From assembly GCF_024519285.1 (NCBI RefSeq), contig NZ_JAMZCY010000004.1, positions 124,001 through 188,000 of the forward strand: a stretch of DNA of 64,000 bases, read 5' to 3'. Below are positions 51,561 through 61,656 of this stretch, one piece after another (the first letter of the stretch is position 1; each line of letters begins with the position of its first letter). The notes beneath the pieces were generated by a model. That model was not told the origin of the DNA. It worked only from the letters and a program-made list of their open reading frames with translations, and did not search any database. Made by a program: the position numbers and the translations under genes. This DNA comes from Cohnella sp. WQ 127256 (lineage in GTDB: Bacteria; Bacillota; Bacilli; Paenibacillales; Paenibacillaceae).

Positions 51561-51818
51561 TCATGAACCAAATAGCCATTTTAACGTACCTACCCACGTC
51601 CAATAATCTAGAACGAACTGAGCGACTAGTTGCCCGAGTCCTACTGCAAGTAACAGTTGCAGCACTCTAGCCCGCGGGCCTCTTGGCTGGCGTAAAATCT
51701 TATCAAAATTAATTTCTTGTATAACAATCCATGCCACAACCACACAGCCTAAAGTGACGAATATCGAAAATACGCCATTCCATCCCGCCATCTCGAATAA
51801 TCCTGCATCGTCACCCAT
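51561..51818 (-). CDS. DUF1146 family small membrane protein
   Basis: An 85-residue protein with two membrane helices (VFSIFVTLGCVVVAWIVIQ and LQLLLAVGLGQLVAQFVLD) joined by the basic loop NFDKILRQPRGPRARV, the DUF1146 (YwzB) pattern. This family usually sits between the nuo or atp operons and murA in Bacillales. The function is unknown. I use ATG 51818 with GGGAGG 12 bases upstream; ATG 51791 with AGGA 9 bases upstream is possible. Confidence 0.8.
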   Translation of the reverse strand: MGDDAGLFEMAGWNGVFSIFVTLGCVVVAWIVIQEINFDKILRQPRGPRARVLQLLLAVGLGQLVAQFVLDYWTWVGTLKWLFGS

Positions 51819-51879
51819 TACCTGAAATACCCTCCCAGCCTGCAATTATAACTCCAACCTGCCCACTACATCCCAAAAG

Positions 51880-54009
51880 TTAACTATTTGTAATATACAA
51901 CTTAAGCCCATAATACTCATTCCGGTTAGAACGATCACCAGTCACCTTCACATAGTAAGATCCCGCTTGTAGCATTTCCTCGCCGGAAATAGCGGTTTGA
52001 CCTTCCTCATTGATCCATTTCTTTATCGTTTGCAGCTTTTTATCCCTTAATTCTACTCTAATTGCCGTATTACCAGGAATCGGGTTGATTGACAGCTTAA
52101 CTTTCTGCTTTTTATTTAGAGTGAATTTGTACCAATCTTGGTCTTTAGTCGTATTGATCAACCCGTTGTAAATTTTACCGGGTGAAAGCGGGGTCGATGT
52201 TAATGGACTTTCATTAGGTTCGTAAAAATCTTCCTTCTCGGTAATATATTCCAAAGAGGCGGCATATGTCCCGATTACCGCTTCTGGGTTTGACGAAGCT
52301 GCATTAGAAATCCGAAAGTAGTATTTGCCAGCCTTCGCATTGTTCAGAATCCATTGCTCATTTCCACCATCTCCACGTTCATCCACAAGTATTTCATTAG
52401 AACCAACTTGCTGTATCATTAACTCGGGATCAATTCTTGTTGTATCCGTCGAAACAGATAGCTTCAGAATTCCTGGCTTGGGAAGTGTCACAACAAACCA
52501 ATCCTTATCCCCGCGTTGATGGAATGATCCAACCCATTGCTGGCTTCGTGGGGGAAGAGTACTTGCGGATGCTGCACTATCATTAGGTTCCTTCGCATCC
52601 GGTTTCATCGTAAATTGAGATTCCAGTCTGTATTCATCAGGAGATTGAGCATTAGCTTGAACATTAAGTGATGAACTCTGCACCTGCAACCAGTATCGCC
52701 CTTTTGTTACCTCCCATTGCTTAAGTAAACCTTTTGAATTCGAATTGTCTACTGTCACGCTTTGAGGTTGTATAACTTTTGTCTTGCTGTTATATAGTGA
52801 GATACGAACATCATCGCCTCGTACACGGTACGTGCCATCATAAGGTGCTTCAAACGTATACCAATCCACGTCCGTCGGACTTCCCCAGCTACTCACTATT
52901 TCTTTACCCAATGGAAACTCACTTGCATCGACCTTATCGTCGTTAGGCTCACGCCAATCAATGTCCGAGTCGACTTGTACAGCATTGATCGCCGAGATTA
53001 GTCCATAACCCATATTAGGGTTCCAAACAGCTTTTCCGCTTTGCTCGGCAGTTCTCCTCAATGTTTCGCGTAGACGAATCGGCGCCCAATTGGGATGAAC
53101 GGCTTTAATCATAGCAGCAGTGGCTGCAACTTGAGGCGCTCCCATAGAAGTCCCCTCCATGACAATCGTTCCACCGTTAATCGCCAACGTTTGTATTCTC
53201 CACGAGGCACTTACGTCATTTTCCGAGCCGGATGTCGATTGTGAGACGGGCTGCTTATCCTCTGATCCGGCAACAGCCAGTACAGTTGGATAGGCTGCGG
53301 GATATTGCACAGCTGCTCTAGCACCAAATAGAGCTGCATCATTACCACTCGCCGCTACAAGCAGAACACCATTTTTCTCCGCATACTCAACAGCTTCGCG
53401 CAGTCCAGGAGCATCACGTCTCAATCCGAGAGATAAGACAACTATATCCGCCCCTTGGTCTACGGAATATCGTATTCCTTGGGTGAGCTTCTCTTCATTG
53501 CCTGATCCAAATTGATCAAGTGCCTTAACTGGCAGAAGCTTGCCTTTCCATCTTCCTTGACCCGTTGAAGATTCTCCCGCTTTCGCAACGGCAACAATAA
53601 CTCCAGCTACTGCAGTACCGTGTCCATTATCATCTTGAGCTGTTTTGCGCTCATTTACTAGATTCTTTCCTTCAAGTAGATAGGGCTTCAATTGGGGGTT
53701 ATTGTAATCAACTCCCGTATCCACAATCGCAATTGTAGATAGAACGTCCACATCCATTTTGGCCCAGGCTTCCGGAATTCCAATAGCCTTAAGATAATTA
53801 GGAATTGGAGGACTGACTGACATCAGAACCTGAGGCAGCACGCCCTCCTCAGAAATGCGTAATTCTGCCGTCTGCACCTCATTGAATATCTGTGAAGTGT
53901 GTGAGGGCTTTAAGACTAGAACGTCCATAGGTGAAAGTAAGGCAGTAGAACAACACACAAATACAGACGCCATCACTAAGTGAAAGGGGACTCTGAGTTT
54001 ACGTAACAT
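51880..54009 (-). CDS. secreted subtilisin-like protease with C-terminal PPC-type domains
   Basis: About 709 residues. A signal peptide (VPFHLVMASVFVCCSTALL) and a short propeptide lead to an S8 domain with the full triad: Asp in AIVDTGVDYNN, His in DNGHGTAVAGVI and Ser in GTSMGAPQVAATAAM. Three bacterial pre-peptidase C-terminal-like beta domains follow, each with an EPND/DWY-type signature (REPNDD with DVDWYTF, KEPNDS with DKDWFVV, YEPNES with DQDWYKF). The ATG at 54009 has GAGG 9 bases upstream, whereas the ATG at 54024 has none. It lies between the nuo operon and the DUF1146/murA pair, where I would expect no protease. Confidence 0.92.
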   Translation of the reverse strand: MLRKLRVPFHLVMASVFVCCSTALLSPMDVLVLKPSHTSQIFNEVQTAELRISEEGVLPQVLMSVSPPIPNYLKAIGIPEAWAKMDVDVLSTIAIVDTGVDYNNPQLKPYLLEGKNLVNERKTAQDDNGHGTAVAGVIVAVAKAGESSTGQGRWKGKLLPVKALDQFGSGNEEKLTQGIRYSVDQGADIVVLSLGLRRDAPGLREAVEYAEKNGVLLVAASGNDAALFGARAAVQYPAAYPTVLAVAGSEDKQPVSQSTSGSENDVSASWRIQTLAINGGTIVMEGTSMGAPQVAATAAMIKAVHPNWAPIRLRETLRRTAEQSGKAVWNPNMGYGLISAINAVQVDSDIDWREPNDDKVDASEFPLGKEIVSSWGSPTDVDWYTFEAPYDGTYRVRGDDVRISLYNSKTKVIQPQSVTVDNSNSKGLLKQWEVTKGRYWLQVQSSSLNVQANAQSPDEYRLESQFTMKPDAKEPNDSAASASTLPPRSQQWVGSFHQRGDKDWFVVTLPKPGILKLSVSTDTTRIDPELMIQQVGSNEILVDERGDGGNEQWILNNAKAGKYYFRISNAASSNPEAVIGTYAASLEYITEKEDFYEPNESPLTSTPLSPGKIYNGLINTTKDQDWYKFTLNKKQKVKLSINPIPGNTAIRVELRDKKLQTIKKWINEEGQTAISGEEMLQAGSYYVKVTGDRSNRNEYYGLKLYITNS

Positions 54010-54251
54010 TCTGCTTAACCTCATGTTATTTAACAGCTAAATCACACCTTTATAGCACACTTAATAAAATCATATAGTTAATCTTTCGATTTTCGACAGC
54101 GATTCCCTTCTTTCGACCGTAAATTCATTCAATTGTTTCTTTCCCGACAAATAGAATAGAGTAGGCAACACGCCCTTTCAATACGGAGTGAAACGACTCA
54201 GTATATGTTCTGTTCATATTCGATATGCCCATATCAAAAAGCCATAAAAAA

Positions 54252-54284
54252 GGCAGACTCCAAGTCTTCGACTTGAAATCCGCC
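54252..54284 (-). terminator. intrinsic terminator of the nuo operon
   Basis: GGCAGACTCCAAGTC paired, with a few mismatches, to GACTTGAAATCCGCC around TTC, with T6 on the minus strand, 41 bases after the nuoN stop. A 64-codon open frame across it (54125-54319) is spurious. The remaining gap to 54024 is AT-rich and must hold the protease promoter. Confidence 0.88.
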
Positions 54285-54325
54285 ACCCTTAAATAACCAG
54301 GTTGAATTAGGTTAATCAAAATCTT

Positions 54326-55858
54326 TTACAAGAAAAGATCAGTAGGCAAGGAGAATAACCGATCTAACCATTCCAATATCGGCACTGGCAGGAACCCAAG
54401 AGCCAGAGTCGCAATCGTGCAAATCCATATCGTGATCGCAGTAGGTAATGTCATCTGCAATCCGGAATCAATAGATCCGCTGCGCATGAACATTTGACGA
54501 ATAAATGTAAAATATACAGCGTAGGAAACGACCGTTGTAATTAATAAAATAGCACCCAGCCAGTACGTATGTGATTGTACGGTTGCAAACAAGATAAACA
54601 GCTTTCCGAAGAATCCACCCGTAACTGGCAGCCCCGCTAAAGAACAGAGCAGGATGGTCATCGCCACTGCTGTCCAAGGAGCACGGTGATACAAGCCTGC
54701 AAATCCGGATAATGTTTCATTACCGGAATCCCTCGCCACGATTGTAAGCACCGCGAACGCACCAATATTCATGAACGCGTAGGCGATCAGAAAATAAGTG
54801 AATTCCGAGAACATGGACGCATTCATTTCCGTTAAGGAAAGCGCCAGAGGCGTTAGAAGAATACCCGCATTCGCCACTCCGGATAGCGCTAGAAGCCTTT
54901 TGACATTACGCTGTCTTAAAGCTCCTGCTGTACCCACAATCATCGCTGCTGCTGCAAGAACAGATAAGCTTAAGAAAATATCATTCTTAAGCATACTTTC
55001 CTCTTCAGAAGCGAAGAAAGCCGTATTCATGAAAATACGATAAAGCATTGCGAATGCAGCACCCTTAGCAACGACCGCCAGGAAAGCTGTTACGGGAGTA
55101 GGGGCACCTTGATAGACGTCCGCAGCCCACGCATGAAATGGGGCTAGTGCCAGCTTAACAGCAAACCCGGCTATCATTAAGAAAAAGCTAATATACAGCA
55201 ATGCCTCAGAGTTGATGAGTGCATTATCTAACCCCGCCTGTATGGCAGACACATTCGTTCCGCCAGTGAGTCCATAAAGGAAAGACATTCCGTATAAAAT
55301 AAATGCTGAAGCAACACTACCCGTTACAACATACTTAAATGCCGCTTCACTAGAAAGATTACTCTTCTTCCTGCTGGCAACCAGCACATAAGAAGTAATA
55401 CTTAACAGTTCCAGCCCTACAAATAAAGTAATCAGATCGCCCGATGAAGACATTACCATTGCGCCCAACACTGCTGGAAGAATAAGATAATAAAGCTCGC
55501 CTTTAATCGGAACATCTTCATCTCTTATCGTGCCAAGCGACGTAAATACGATGAACGCCGCTGCGCCGATGAACACTAGTTTGAGAACATTACCGAAATC
55601 ATCAATTCGGTAGCTTCCTCCAAGCAAGCTATAAAACCCATCGGCTTCCTTCCCGTTTCCTAGAGACAGCAGGAGCAGCACAACAAATACTCCAGCGACC
55701 AATAAACCAACAAGCGTCAACCAGCCAATAAGATCGCGATTTATTTTTTTCGGCAGTATGAGTTCTAGCAGCACTAATATGATCGTAAAACCTGACAAGA
55801 CGAGCTCAGGGGCTAGGTACCACGTATCGCTCCACGATAAAGTCTGTAAAGCTTCCAT
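54326..55858 (-). CDS. nuoN: NADH-quinone oxidoreductase subunit N
   Basis: A 510-residue antiporter-like membrane subunit with about 14 helices. Conserved Glu and Lys sit in LFVGLELLSITSYVLVA and the helix KLALAPFHAWAADVYQGAPTP. It is one of three proton-pumping subunits of complex I. ATG 55858 begins one base after the nuoM stop, with GGGGGG upstream; an earlier in-frame start only re-reads nuoM. Confidence 0.94.
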   Translation of the reverse strand: MEALQTLSWSDTWYLAPELVLSGFTIILVLLELILPKKINRDLIGWLTLVGLLVAGVFVVLLLLSLGNGKEADGFYSLLGGSYRIDDFGNVLKLVFIGAAAFIVFTSLGTIRDEDVPIKGELYYLILPAVLGAMVMSSSGDLITLFVGLELLSITSYVLVASRKKSNLSSEAAFKYVVTGSVASAFILYGMSFLYGLTGGTNVSAIQAGLDNALINSEALLYISFFLMIAGFAVKLALAPFHAWAADVYQGAPTPVTAFLAVVAKGAAFAMLYRIFMNTAFFASEEESMLKNDIFLSLSVLAAAAMIVGTAGALRQRNVKRLLALSGVANAGILLTPLALSLTEMNASMFSEFTYFLIAYAFMNIGAFAVLTIVARDSGNETLSGFAGLYHRAPWTAVAMTILLCSLAGLPVTGGFFGKLFILFATVQSHTYWLGAILLITTVVSYAVYFTFIRQMFMRSGSIDSGLQMTLPTAITIWICTIATLALGFLPVPILEWLDRLFSLPTDLFL

Positions 55859-55859
55859 G

Positions 55860-57485
55860 TTATCCCCCCATCCTCGATTGAATTTGATCGATGAATCCAT
55901 TAAAGCTATTCTGCATGAGGTCCGTCAATACGGATGGGTAAACGCCAAGTAATACGATAAAAGCCACTAGAGTAACCATAGGCAGTGCCTCTATGAACCG
56001 TGCATCCTTCATCCCAGCGAACTGCTCGGGCATAGAACCGTACGTAATATTAAGGATGCTTCGGAGAACGTAGATGGTGGCAAACAGAATACCGAGCACA
56101 CCTATAGCTGTCACGATTTTCATAGATCCGAATAAGCCTAGGAACGACAAGAATTCACCGACAAAGCCTGACAATCCCGGTAATCCTAAAGACGCTAGAC
56201 CCCCAACCAGTAGTACCCCCGACATAAAGGGTACAGATTTGGCCAAGCCGCCAAGCTCACTCAATTGAGTGGTATTCGTACGTTCGTATAAGCTACCAAC
56301 GATGAGGAACAATAAGGCAGAAATTAAACCATGGGAAACCGACTGGTAGATGGCTCCTTGTAAGCCAACCTCCTCGAGGGAAGCGATCCCTAATAACACA
56401 ATACCCATATGACTAATACTGGAGTATGCTAGCACAAGCTTGAAATCTCGCTGCACGCAAGCTAGGATCGCTCCATACACAATATTGATAACCCCAAATA
56501 TCGCCAACGTAGTTGACCACGAATGTAATTGTTCTGGAAATAAGAACACGACGAATCGAATTAATCCGTACACGCCCATTTTCAGCAAAATACCCGAGTG
56601 AATCATAACAATAGCTGGTGGAGCCTCGGTGTGCACTCGTAACATCCACGTATGGAATGGGAAAATAGGAATCTTGATCCCGAAGGCAACAAGCAGAAGA
56701 ATGAATGCCGCCCATTTCGCATTTTCTGACATGAAAATACCCAATGATCTGAATAGCTCATTATCCACGTTAGCGATAGCATTCGGATCAGTCACATTAC
56801 TTAGCAGAACATCGTAATTTCCGCTAAATAATAAATTGGCTCCATCCGCCGTACTAAACCCAAGTGTCGCGATCAAGATCAGGAAGGATAGCAGCATCGC
56901 TGCAGAACCTAGGCCATTGTAGATAAGGAAACGAGTTGCTGCTTTCTCACGTCCATAATATCCCCATATCCCGATAAGAAAGAACATTGGAATAAGAGTC
57001 ATTTCGAAGAAGATGAAAAACAGGATTAAGTCTCTCGCCAGGAAAACGCCATAAATACCAGTCAGCAATAGCAGAAACAGAAAGTAATAGGTTTTCCACC
57101 GCTTTCGAATATGGACTGAAGCCAGCACGGACATTGTTGAAACGATTCCTGTAAGCAGTAGAAGTGGCAAGGAAATGCCGTCGACCGCTAAGTGATAATC
57201 GAAGCCTAACTTTAATGAGTTAATCGTGCCATTAAACGGCATATTCAGAACTTCTATATTCAATGGAATGGTTAGCCATGTCGATTGTTCTGTATACTCC
57301 CCACCTCCAACGGATGGTTCGTACATTGCAAACAACATTAGCAACAACGCTAACGGTAATAAAGTAAAAATAATAGCCGTCGTTCGAAGCCAGTTACTGC
57401 GAGCACTCGGCAATAAGAGAATAATAAGCGCACCGATAAGAGGGGTAAATATGATTAGTGACAGCACCGGTAGGTTATCTAGCAT
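55860..57485 (-). CDS. nuoM: NADH-quinone oxidoreductase subunit M
   Basis: A 541-residue antiporter-like subunit. LFFIFFEMTLIPMFFLIGIW carries the conserved Glu of TM5, and IKIPIFPFHTWMLRVHTEAP the conserved Lys/His region. SSISHMGIVLLGIASL is typical of NuoM. Its ATG shares a base with the nuoL stop (TAATG), so the two are coupled. Confidence 0.95.
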   Translation of the reverse strand: MLDNLPVLSLIIFTPLIGALIILLLPSARSNWLRTTAIIFTLLPLALLLMLFAMYEPSVGGGEYTEQSTWLTIPLNIEVLNMPFNGTINSLKLGFDYHLAVDGISLPLLLLTGIVSTMSVLASVHIRKRWKTYYFLFLLLLTGIYGVFLARDLILFFIFFEMTLIPMFFLIGIWGYYGREKAATRFLIYNGLGSAAMLLSFLILIATLGFSTADGANLLFSGNYDVLLSNVTDPNAIANVDNELFRSLGIFMSENAKWAAFILLLVAFGIKIPIFPFHTWMLRVHTEAPPAIVMIHSGILLKMGVYGLIRFVVFLFPEQLHSWSTTLAIFGVINIVYGAILACVQRDFKLVLAYSSISHMGIVLLGIASLEEVGLQGAIYQSVSHGLISALLFLIVGSLYERTNTTQLSELGGLAKSVPFMSGVLLVGGLASLGLPGLSGFVGEFLSFLGLFGSMKIVTAIGVLGILFATIYVLRSILNITYGSMPEQFAGMKDARFIEALPMVTLVAFIVLLGVYPSVLTDLMQNSFNGFIDQIQSRMGG

Positions 57486-59353
57486 TACCAGAACCTCCTT
57501 CCGGCGATTGCGACAATAAGGATGACGATACCGATTAATACGGAAAGGGCGTACGTTTGAACTTGACCACTCTGTAGCCTTGAATTTAACCGTCCAATTG
57601 CCGATACAGAGTACCCCGATATACGGACGATCCCATCGACAACATAATAGTCAAACAACTCCAGCACTTTGCCAAAGCTTTGAAGAGGCTTCACGAATAT
57701 CAGTTGATATAGCTCATCAATATAGTATTTACGCTCAAGCAAGGTAACAAGACCTGAAACGCGCGCAGATACCGCATCGCGGCGGATCGTGCCTTTCACA
57801 TACATGAGCCAGCCAATGTACAAGCCTAGCAAACCGACCGCAGCGGATATAACCATAACTAATCCGCTAACATGATGCTCTGCCTCATCGCCCATTAACC
57901 ATTGTCCAAGCCAACCGTTAAAGGGTGTTTCCACAAAGCCGGCTACAATCGCCAGTACGGCTAACACGATAAGTGGGATCGTCATCACCGCTGGAGATTC
58001 TTTGGCATGCTGGCCCTCTCGCGGTTTACCGACGAACACCAAGAAAAACAATCTAGCCATATAGAGTGCAGTGAAGAATGCTGCTACTAATCCGACTATG
58101 AACAAGATAGGTTGCTTATCTAGTGCTGCAGTCAGAATGGCATCTTTGGACCAGAATCCGGAAAACGGTGGAATACCGGATAAGGCTAGAGCCCCAATAC
58201 CGAACGTCCACGCCGTTATCTTCATTTTGCTGCCCAAGCCACCCATCTCGCGAATGTCCTGCGTATGTACGCTATGGATGACACTACCTGCTCCTAGAAA
58301 CAGGAGAGCCTTGAAGAATGCATGAGTCAACAGATGGAACATGGCCCCTGTAACGGAGCCAACACCAAGAGCCAGCATCATATACCCCAGTTGGCTAACG
58401 GTTGAAAAGGCAAGTATTCGCTTGATATCATTTTGCGCCAATCCAATTGTCGCCGCGAAGATTGCCGTAAAGGCTCCAACAATCGCCACCGTATTCATTG
58501 CAACCTGTGAAGCTTCGAAAATATCGAACGTCCGCGCAACGAGGAACACACCCGCAGCAACCATCGTCGCCGCATGGATTAAGGCACTAATGGGTGTTGG
58601 ACCTTCCATCGCATCAGGTAACCACACATGCAACGGAAATTGACCCGATTTACCAACCGCTCCGAGAAAAATGAGCAAGGCGATTAAAGTGGTAATCCCT
58701 GTTGAGATGACTCCAGCTTGCGAATCGAACACATTGTGGATTGTCGTAAAATCTAGTGCATGGCCTGGCATATACCAGAACAATAACAGCAACGCTATCA
58801 GTAAGCCCAGATCTCCGACCCGTGTTACGATGAACGCCTTCTTAGCCGCAGCTTTGGCTTCCGGTTTATGATACCAGAACCCGACGAGTAGGAATGAACA
58901 TACACCTACCAATTCCCAGAAAATGAAGAAGGTCAGCAGGTTGTCGGACAGTATCAACCCAAGCATTGAGCTTGTAAACAGTGCAACGTATGCGAAGAAG
59001 GTTGAGATTCTCTCATCATTTTTCATGTAGCCTTGCGAGTACAGATTGACGAGGAAGCTCACTAGCGTCACGATAACGAGCATTAACGTTGACAGGTTCG
59101 TCACTTCGAAGCCTGCTGTCAGCTTCATATTCCCAATCTCTATCCAGTTATATTGGTTACTGTAATCCGCTGCATTACCAGAAATTCTTTCTGTCGCGAT
59201 ACATAACGATAATACCAAGGAGCCGAAAGTCGCAATCGTACCGATCCATGCTCCTGTTTTTTTCAAGCCTTTGCCCATCGCTGTGAGAACTAAAAAAGCA
59301 GCAAATGGAAACACCGGGACGAGCCAGGCGTATTCGGCAAAGAAGGTGCTCAT
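57485..59353 (-). CDS. nuoL: NADH-quinone oxidoreductase subunit L
   Basis: A 622-residue subunit with about 16 helices. FFIFWELVGVCSFLLVGFWY has the conserved Glu, SGQFPLHVWLPDAMEGPTP the Lys-equivalent region, and IHAATMVAAGVFLVAR and HAFFKALLFLGAGSVIH follow. The C-terminal segment is long enough for the lateral helix. AGGAGG lies 7 bases before the ATG. Confidence 0.95.
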   Translation of the reverse strand: MSTFFAEYAWLVPVFPFAAFLVLTAMGKGLKKTGAWIGTIATFGSLVLSLCIATERISGNAADYSNQYNWIEIGNMKLTAGFEVTNLSTLMLVIVTLVSFLVNLYSQGYMKNDERISTFFAYVALFTSSMLGLILSDNLLTFFIFWELVGVCSFLLVGFWYHKPEAKAAAKKAFIVTRVGDLGLLIALLLLFWYMPGHALDFTTIHNVFDSQAGVISTGITTLIALLIFLGAVGKSGQFPLHVWLPDAMEGPTPISALIHAATMVAAGVFLVARTFDIFEASQVAMNTVAIVGAFTAIFAATIGLAQNDIKRILAFSTVSQLGYMMLALGVGSVTGAMFHLLTHAFFKALLFLGAGSVIHSVHTQDIREMGGLGSKMKITAWTFGIGALALSGIPPFSGFWSKDAILTAALDKQPILFIVGLVAAFFTALYMARLFFLVFVGKPREGQHAKESPAVMTIPLIVLAVLAIVAGFVETPFNGWLGQWLMGDEAEHHVSGLVMVISAAVGLLGLYIGWLMYVKGTIRRDAVSARVSGLVTLLERKYYIDELYQLIFVKPLQSFGKVLELFDYYVVDGIVRISGYSVSAIGRLNSRLQSGQVQTYALSVLIGIVILIVAIAGRRFW

Positions 59354-59358
59354 GGAAG

Positions 59359-59667
59359 TTACCTCCTCAACTCGTCGAATTCGTCCACGTTCACCGTTGC
59401 GCGGCCTCGGTAAAGCACGATCAATACCGCGATGCCAACTGCAGCTTCAGCTGCTGCAACCGATATGGTGAAGAGGGAGAAGATTTGACCCGCAAGCGAA
59501 GGATTGACACCATACTTAGAAAATGCGATCAAGTTAAGGTTAACCGCATTGAGCATCAGTTCGATCGACAGCAGAATAATAATTGCATTTCTTTTGGTCA
59601 GCACGCCGTAAAATCCAATGCAGAACAGAACCGCTGCTAACGTTAAGTAAGAGGACAGCATCGTCAT
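59359..59667 (-). CDS. nuoK: NADH-quinone oxidoreductase subunit K
   Basis: A 102-residue three-helix subunit. [20 protein letters not shown] holds the conserved membrane Glu that forms part of the proton path, and [17 protein letters not shown] the second Glu. The ATG overlaps the nuoJ stop as ATGA. Confidence 0.96.
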   Translation of the reverse strand: MTMLSSYLTLAAVLFCIGFYGVLTKRNAIIILLSIELMLNAVNLNLIAFSKYGVNPSLAGQIFSLFTISVAAAEAAVGIAVLIVLYRGRATVNVDEFDELRR

Positions 59668-60188
59668 TGCGACCCACCCTCTCTCTTCGCTAGAGCAATA
59701 GAACCGATAAAGGCAACTGTCAGCAAGACGGACATCAGCTCAAATGGTATTGCATACTGAGTGAAGAGCTGCATCCCGATCTCCCGCGTGTTATCTTCGA
59801 TGAAGGGTGCCGATTCTGTCGGGAAATTCGCATTTCGAATACCATAAAATAATATTCCGAAAAGGCTTATACAACCGACTGCCGCCAATGTTTCCAATAA
59901 CGGTCGCGCTGGCTCTTTCCCTTCTCCATCGTGCTTAGTCATCATGATTCCAAAGATCATTAGAATCGTAATCGCTCCAACGTAGATGAGCACTTGTACG
60001 AAAGCAACAAATTCAGCCTCAAGAAGTACATACAGTCCCGCTAGCGCAATAAATGTGAAGGCAATGGAGAGCGTCGTATGAACGACTTTCGTAAAGTTAA
60101 TCGCCATTACTGCCCCAACGATCGCGCATACCGATAGTAGAAAAAATGCTACGAACTCGCCTGTCAACTCGATGTTAAAGTTAAACAC
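59664..60188 (-). CDS. nuoJ: NADH-quinone oxidoreductase subunit J
   Basis: A 174-residue five-helix subunit. The conserved TM3 segment reads [20 protein letters not shown]. It begins at GTG 60188, one base after the nuoI stop. It is slightly longer than average with a polar tail ending KREGGSQ. Confidence 0.93.
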   Translation of the reverse strand: MFNFNIELTGEFVAFFLLSVCAIVGAVMAINFTKVVHTTLSIAFTFIALAGLYVLLEAEFVAFVQVLIYVGAITILMIFGIMMTKHDGEGKEPARPLLETLAAVGCISLFGILFYGIRNANFPTESAPFIEDNTREIGMQLFTQYAIPFELMSVLLTVAFIGSIALAKREGGSQ

Positions 60189-60189
60189 T

Positions 60190-60636
60190 TTATTTGGCGC
60201 CTCCCTTCGGAGAGCCGATATTATTGTTATCCTCGCGAATATTTACGTTGTTCTCGTAAAGCCACTTTTTGTCCTTATACAAATCATCGCGACTATACGT
60301 AGCAAGCTCAAAATTGTTCGTCATGACAATTGCTTCCGTAGGACAAACCTCCGTACATAGATCACAAAGGATACAAATCTCGAAGTTAACATCAAACGTA
60401 TCAATGACTTTGCCTTTTTTCTCCGGATCCGGATTTGCTTTACCCGTTAATGTAATACAGTCTGTTGGGCAAATGCGTGCACATTGATTACATACGATAC
60501 ATTTGTCCGGTTCAAAATATTGAATGCCACGAAACCGATCCGGCATCTCGATGGGAACGTCGGGGTAAGCCAACGTCACCTTCTTGGTACCCAATGTTTT
60601 CAGTGATACTCCGAGCCCTTTGAGCATTCCTTTCAT
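60190..60636 (-). CDS. nuoI: NADH-quinone oxidoreductase subunit I
   Basis: A 148-residue ferredoxin-like subunit. Two [4Fe-4S] motifs, CIVCNQCARICPTDC and CILCDLCTEVCP, carry electrons N6a/N6b to NuoB. The N-terminal anchoring helix (KGMLKGLGVSLKTLG) is present. GGGGGC lies 7 bases before the ATG. Confidence 0.96.
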   Translation of the reverse strand: MKGMLKGLGVSLKTLGTKKVTLAYPDVPIEMPDRFRGIQYFEPDKCIVCNQCARICPTDCITLTGKANPDPEKKGKVIDTFDVNFEICILCDLCTEVCPTEAIVMTNNFELATYSRDDLYKDKKWLYENNVNIREDNNNIGSPKGGAK

Positions 60637-60648
60637 GGCGTCTGCCCC

Positions 60649-61656
60649 CTATCCCATCAATTCTATGCCAATTGCCGTCAAGAAAATATTGAGAATCGCC
60701 AGCGGCAGAAGTACCTTCCACGCTAGCCCCATTAACTGATCGACCCGAAGCCTTGGAAAGGTAGCCCGAATCCAAAAGAGAGTGAATACAATAACGGCGA
60801 ATTTAAGGAAAAACCACAATACTCCCGGTATGAAATCAAGCTGCGGAATAGGTGGATGCCAACCGCCGAGGAACAATATCGTGGTCAGACTCGCAATGGC
60901 ATACACATAAATGTACTCTGACAGCATGAAGAACGCAAAGCGAAATCCGCTATATTCGACATGGTACCCGGCAACTAACTCCGATTCCGCCTCAGGCAAG
61001 TCGAACGGTGTTCGATTAAGCTCGGATATCGCCGCGATTATGAATATACCGAATCCGAGAATTTGTGGGACGAAGTTCCAATGCCAGAAGTAACCACTCT
61101 GGGCGATGACTATTTCCCGTAAATTCAAGCTTCCCGTCATCATCACAATGCCGACGACAGACATGACTAGCGGCACTTCATAGCTGATCATCTGTGCCGC
61201 AGAACGCATTCCGCCGAGCAAAGAGTACTTGTTATTAGATGCCCAGCCCGCTACAACAATCCCAATCGTCGTAATCCCTGATAGAGCAACATAATAAAGA
61301 AAACCAACATTCAGATCGGCAAACTGTAAATCCAATGAGTAGGGAATAAAGGCTAATACAACAAACGAAGGTACAAATGCCATCACCGGAGCGAGCATGA
61401 ATAACCCTCTATCGGCTTTCTTAGGAATTGTATCTTCCTTAAACAGCAGCTTAGCAACGTCCGCTACCGACTGAAGCAAACCTAATGGTCCCGTACGGTT
61501 CGGCCCCTTGCGATATTGCATCCAGCCAATGAATTTACGTTCGAAGTAAATCGCATAAGTTACAAATAGGATGACAAAAGCTAGCACTCCTACTGCCGAA
61601 GCAGCGAAAATCCCGGCGTTGCCCCAGCTTAATGGCTGATCCCAGAAGTGCTGCAT
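60649..61656 (-). CDS. nuoH: NADH-quinone oxidoreductase subunit H
   Basis: A 335-residue eight-helix subunit that joins the membrane arm to the quinone site. Diagnostic loops are FIGWMQYRKGPNRTGPLGLL, NRTPFDLPEAESELVAGYH and FWIRATFPRLRVDQLMGLAW. It starts on the last base of the nuoD stop (TAATG). Confidence 0.96.
   Translation of the reverse strand: MQHFWDQPLSWGNAGIFAASAVGVLAFVILFVTYAIYFERKFIGWMQYRKGPNRTGPLGLLQSVADVAKLLFKEDTIPKKADRGLFMLAPVMAFVPSFVVLAFIPYSLDLQFADLNVGFLYYVALSGITTIGIVVAGWASNNKYSLLGGMRSAAQMISYEVPLVMSVVGIVMMTGSLNLREIVIAQSGYFWHWNFVPQILGFGIFIIAAISELNRTPFDLPEAESELVAGYHVEYSGFRFAFFMLSEYIYVYAIASLTTILFLGGWHPPIPQLDFIPGVLWFFLKFAVIVFTLFWIRATFPRLRVDQLMGLAWKVLLPLAILNIFLTAIGIELMG

Noticed and set aside
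54125-54319. 64-codon open frame after nuoN
   Set aside because: It is read straight through the nuo terminator hairpin and has no family likeness.
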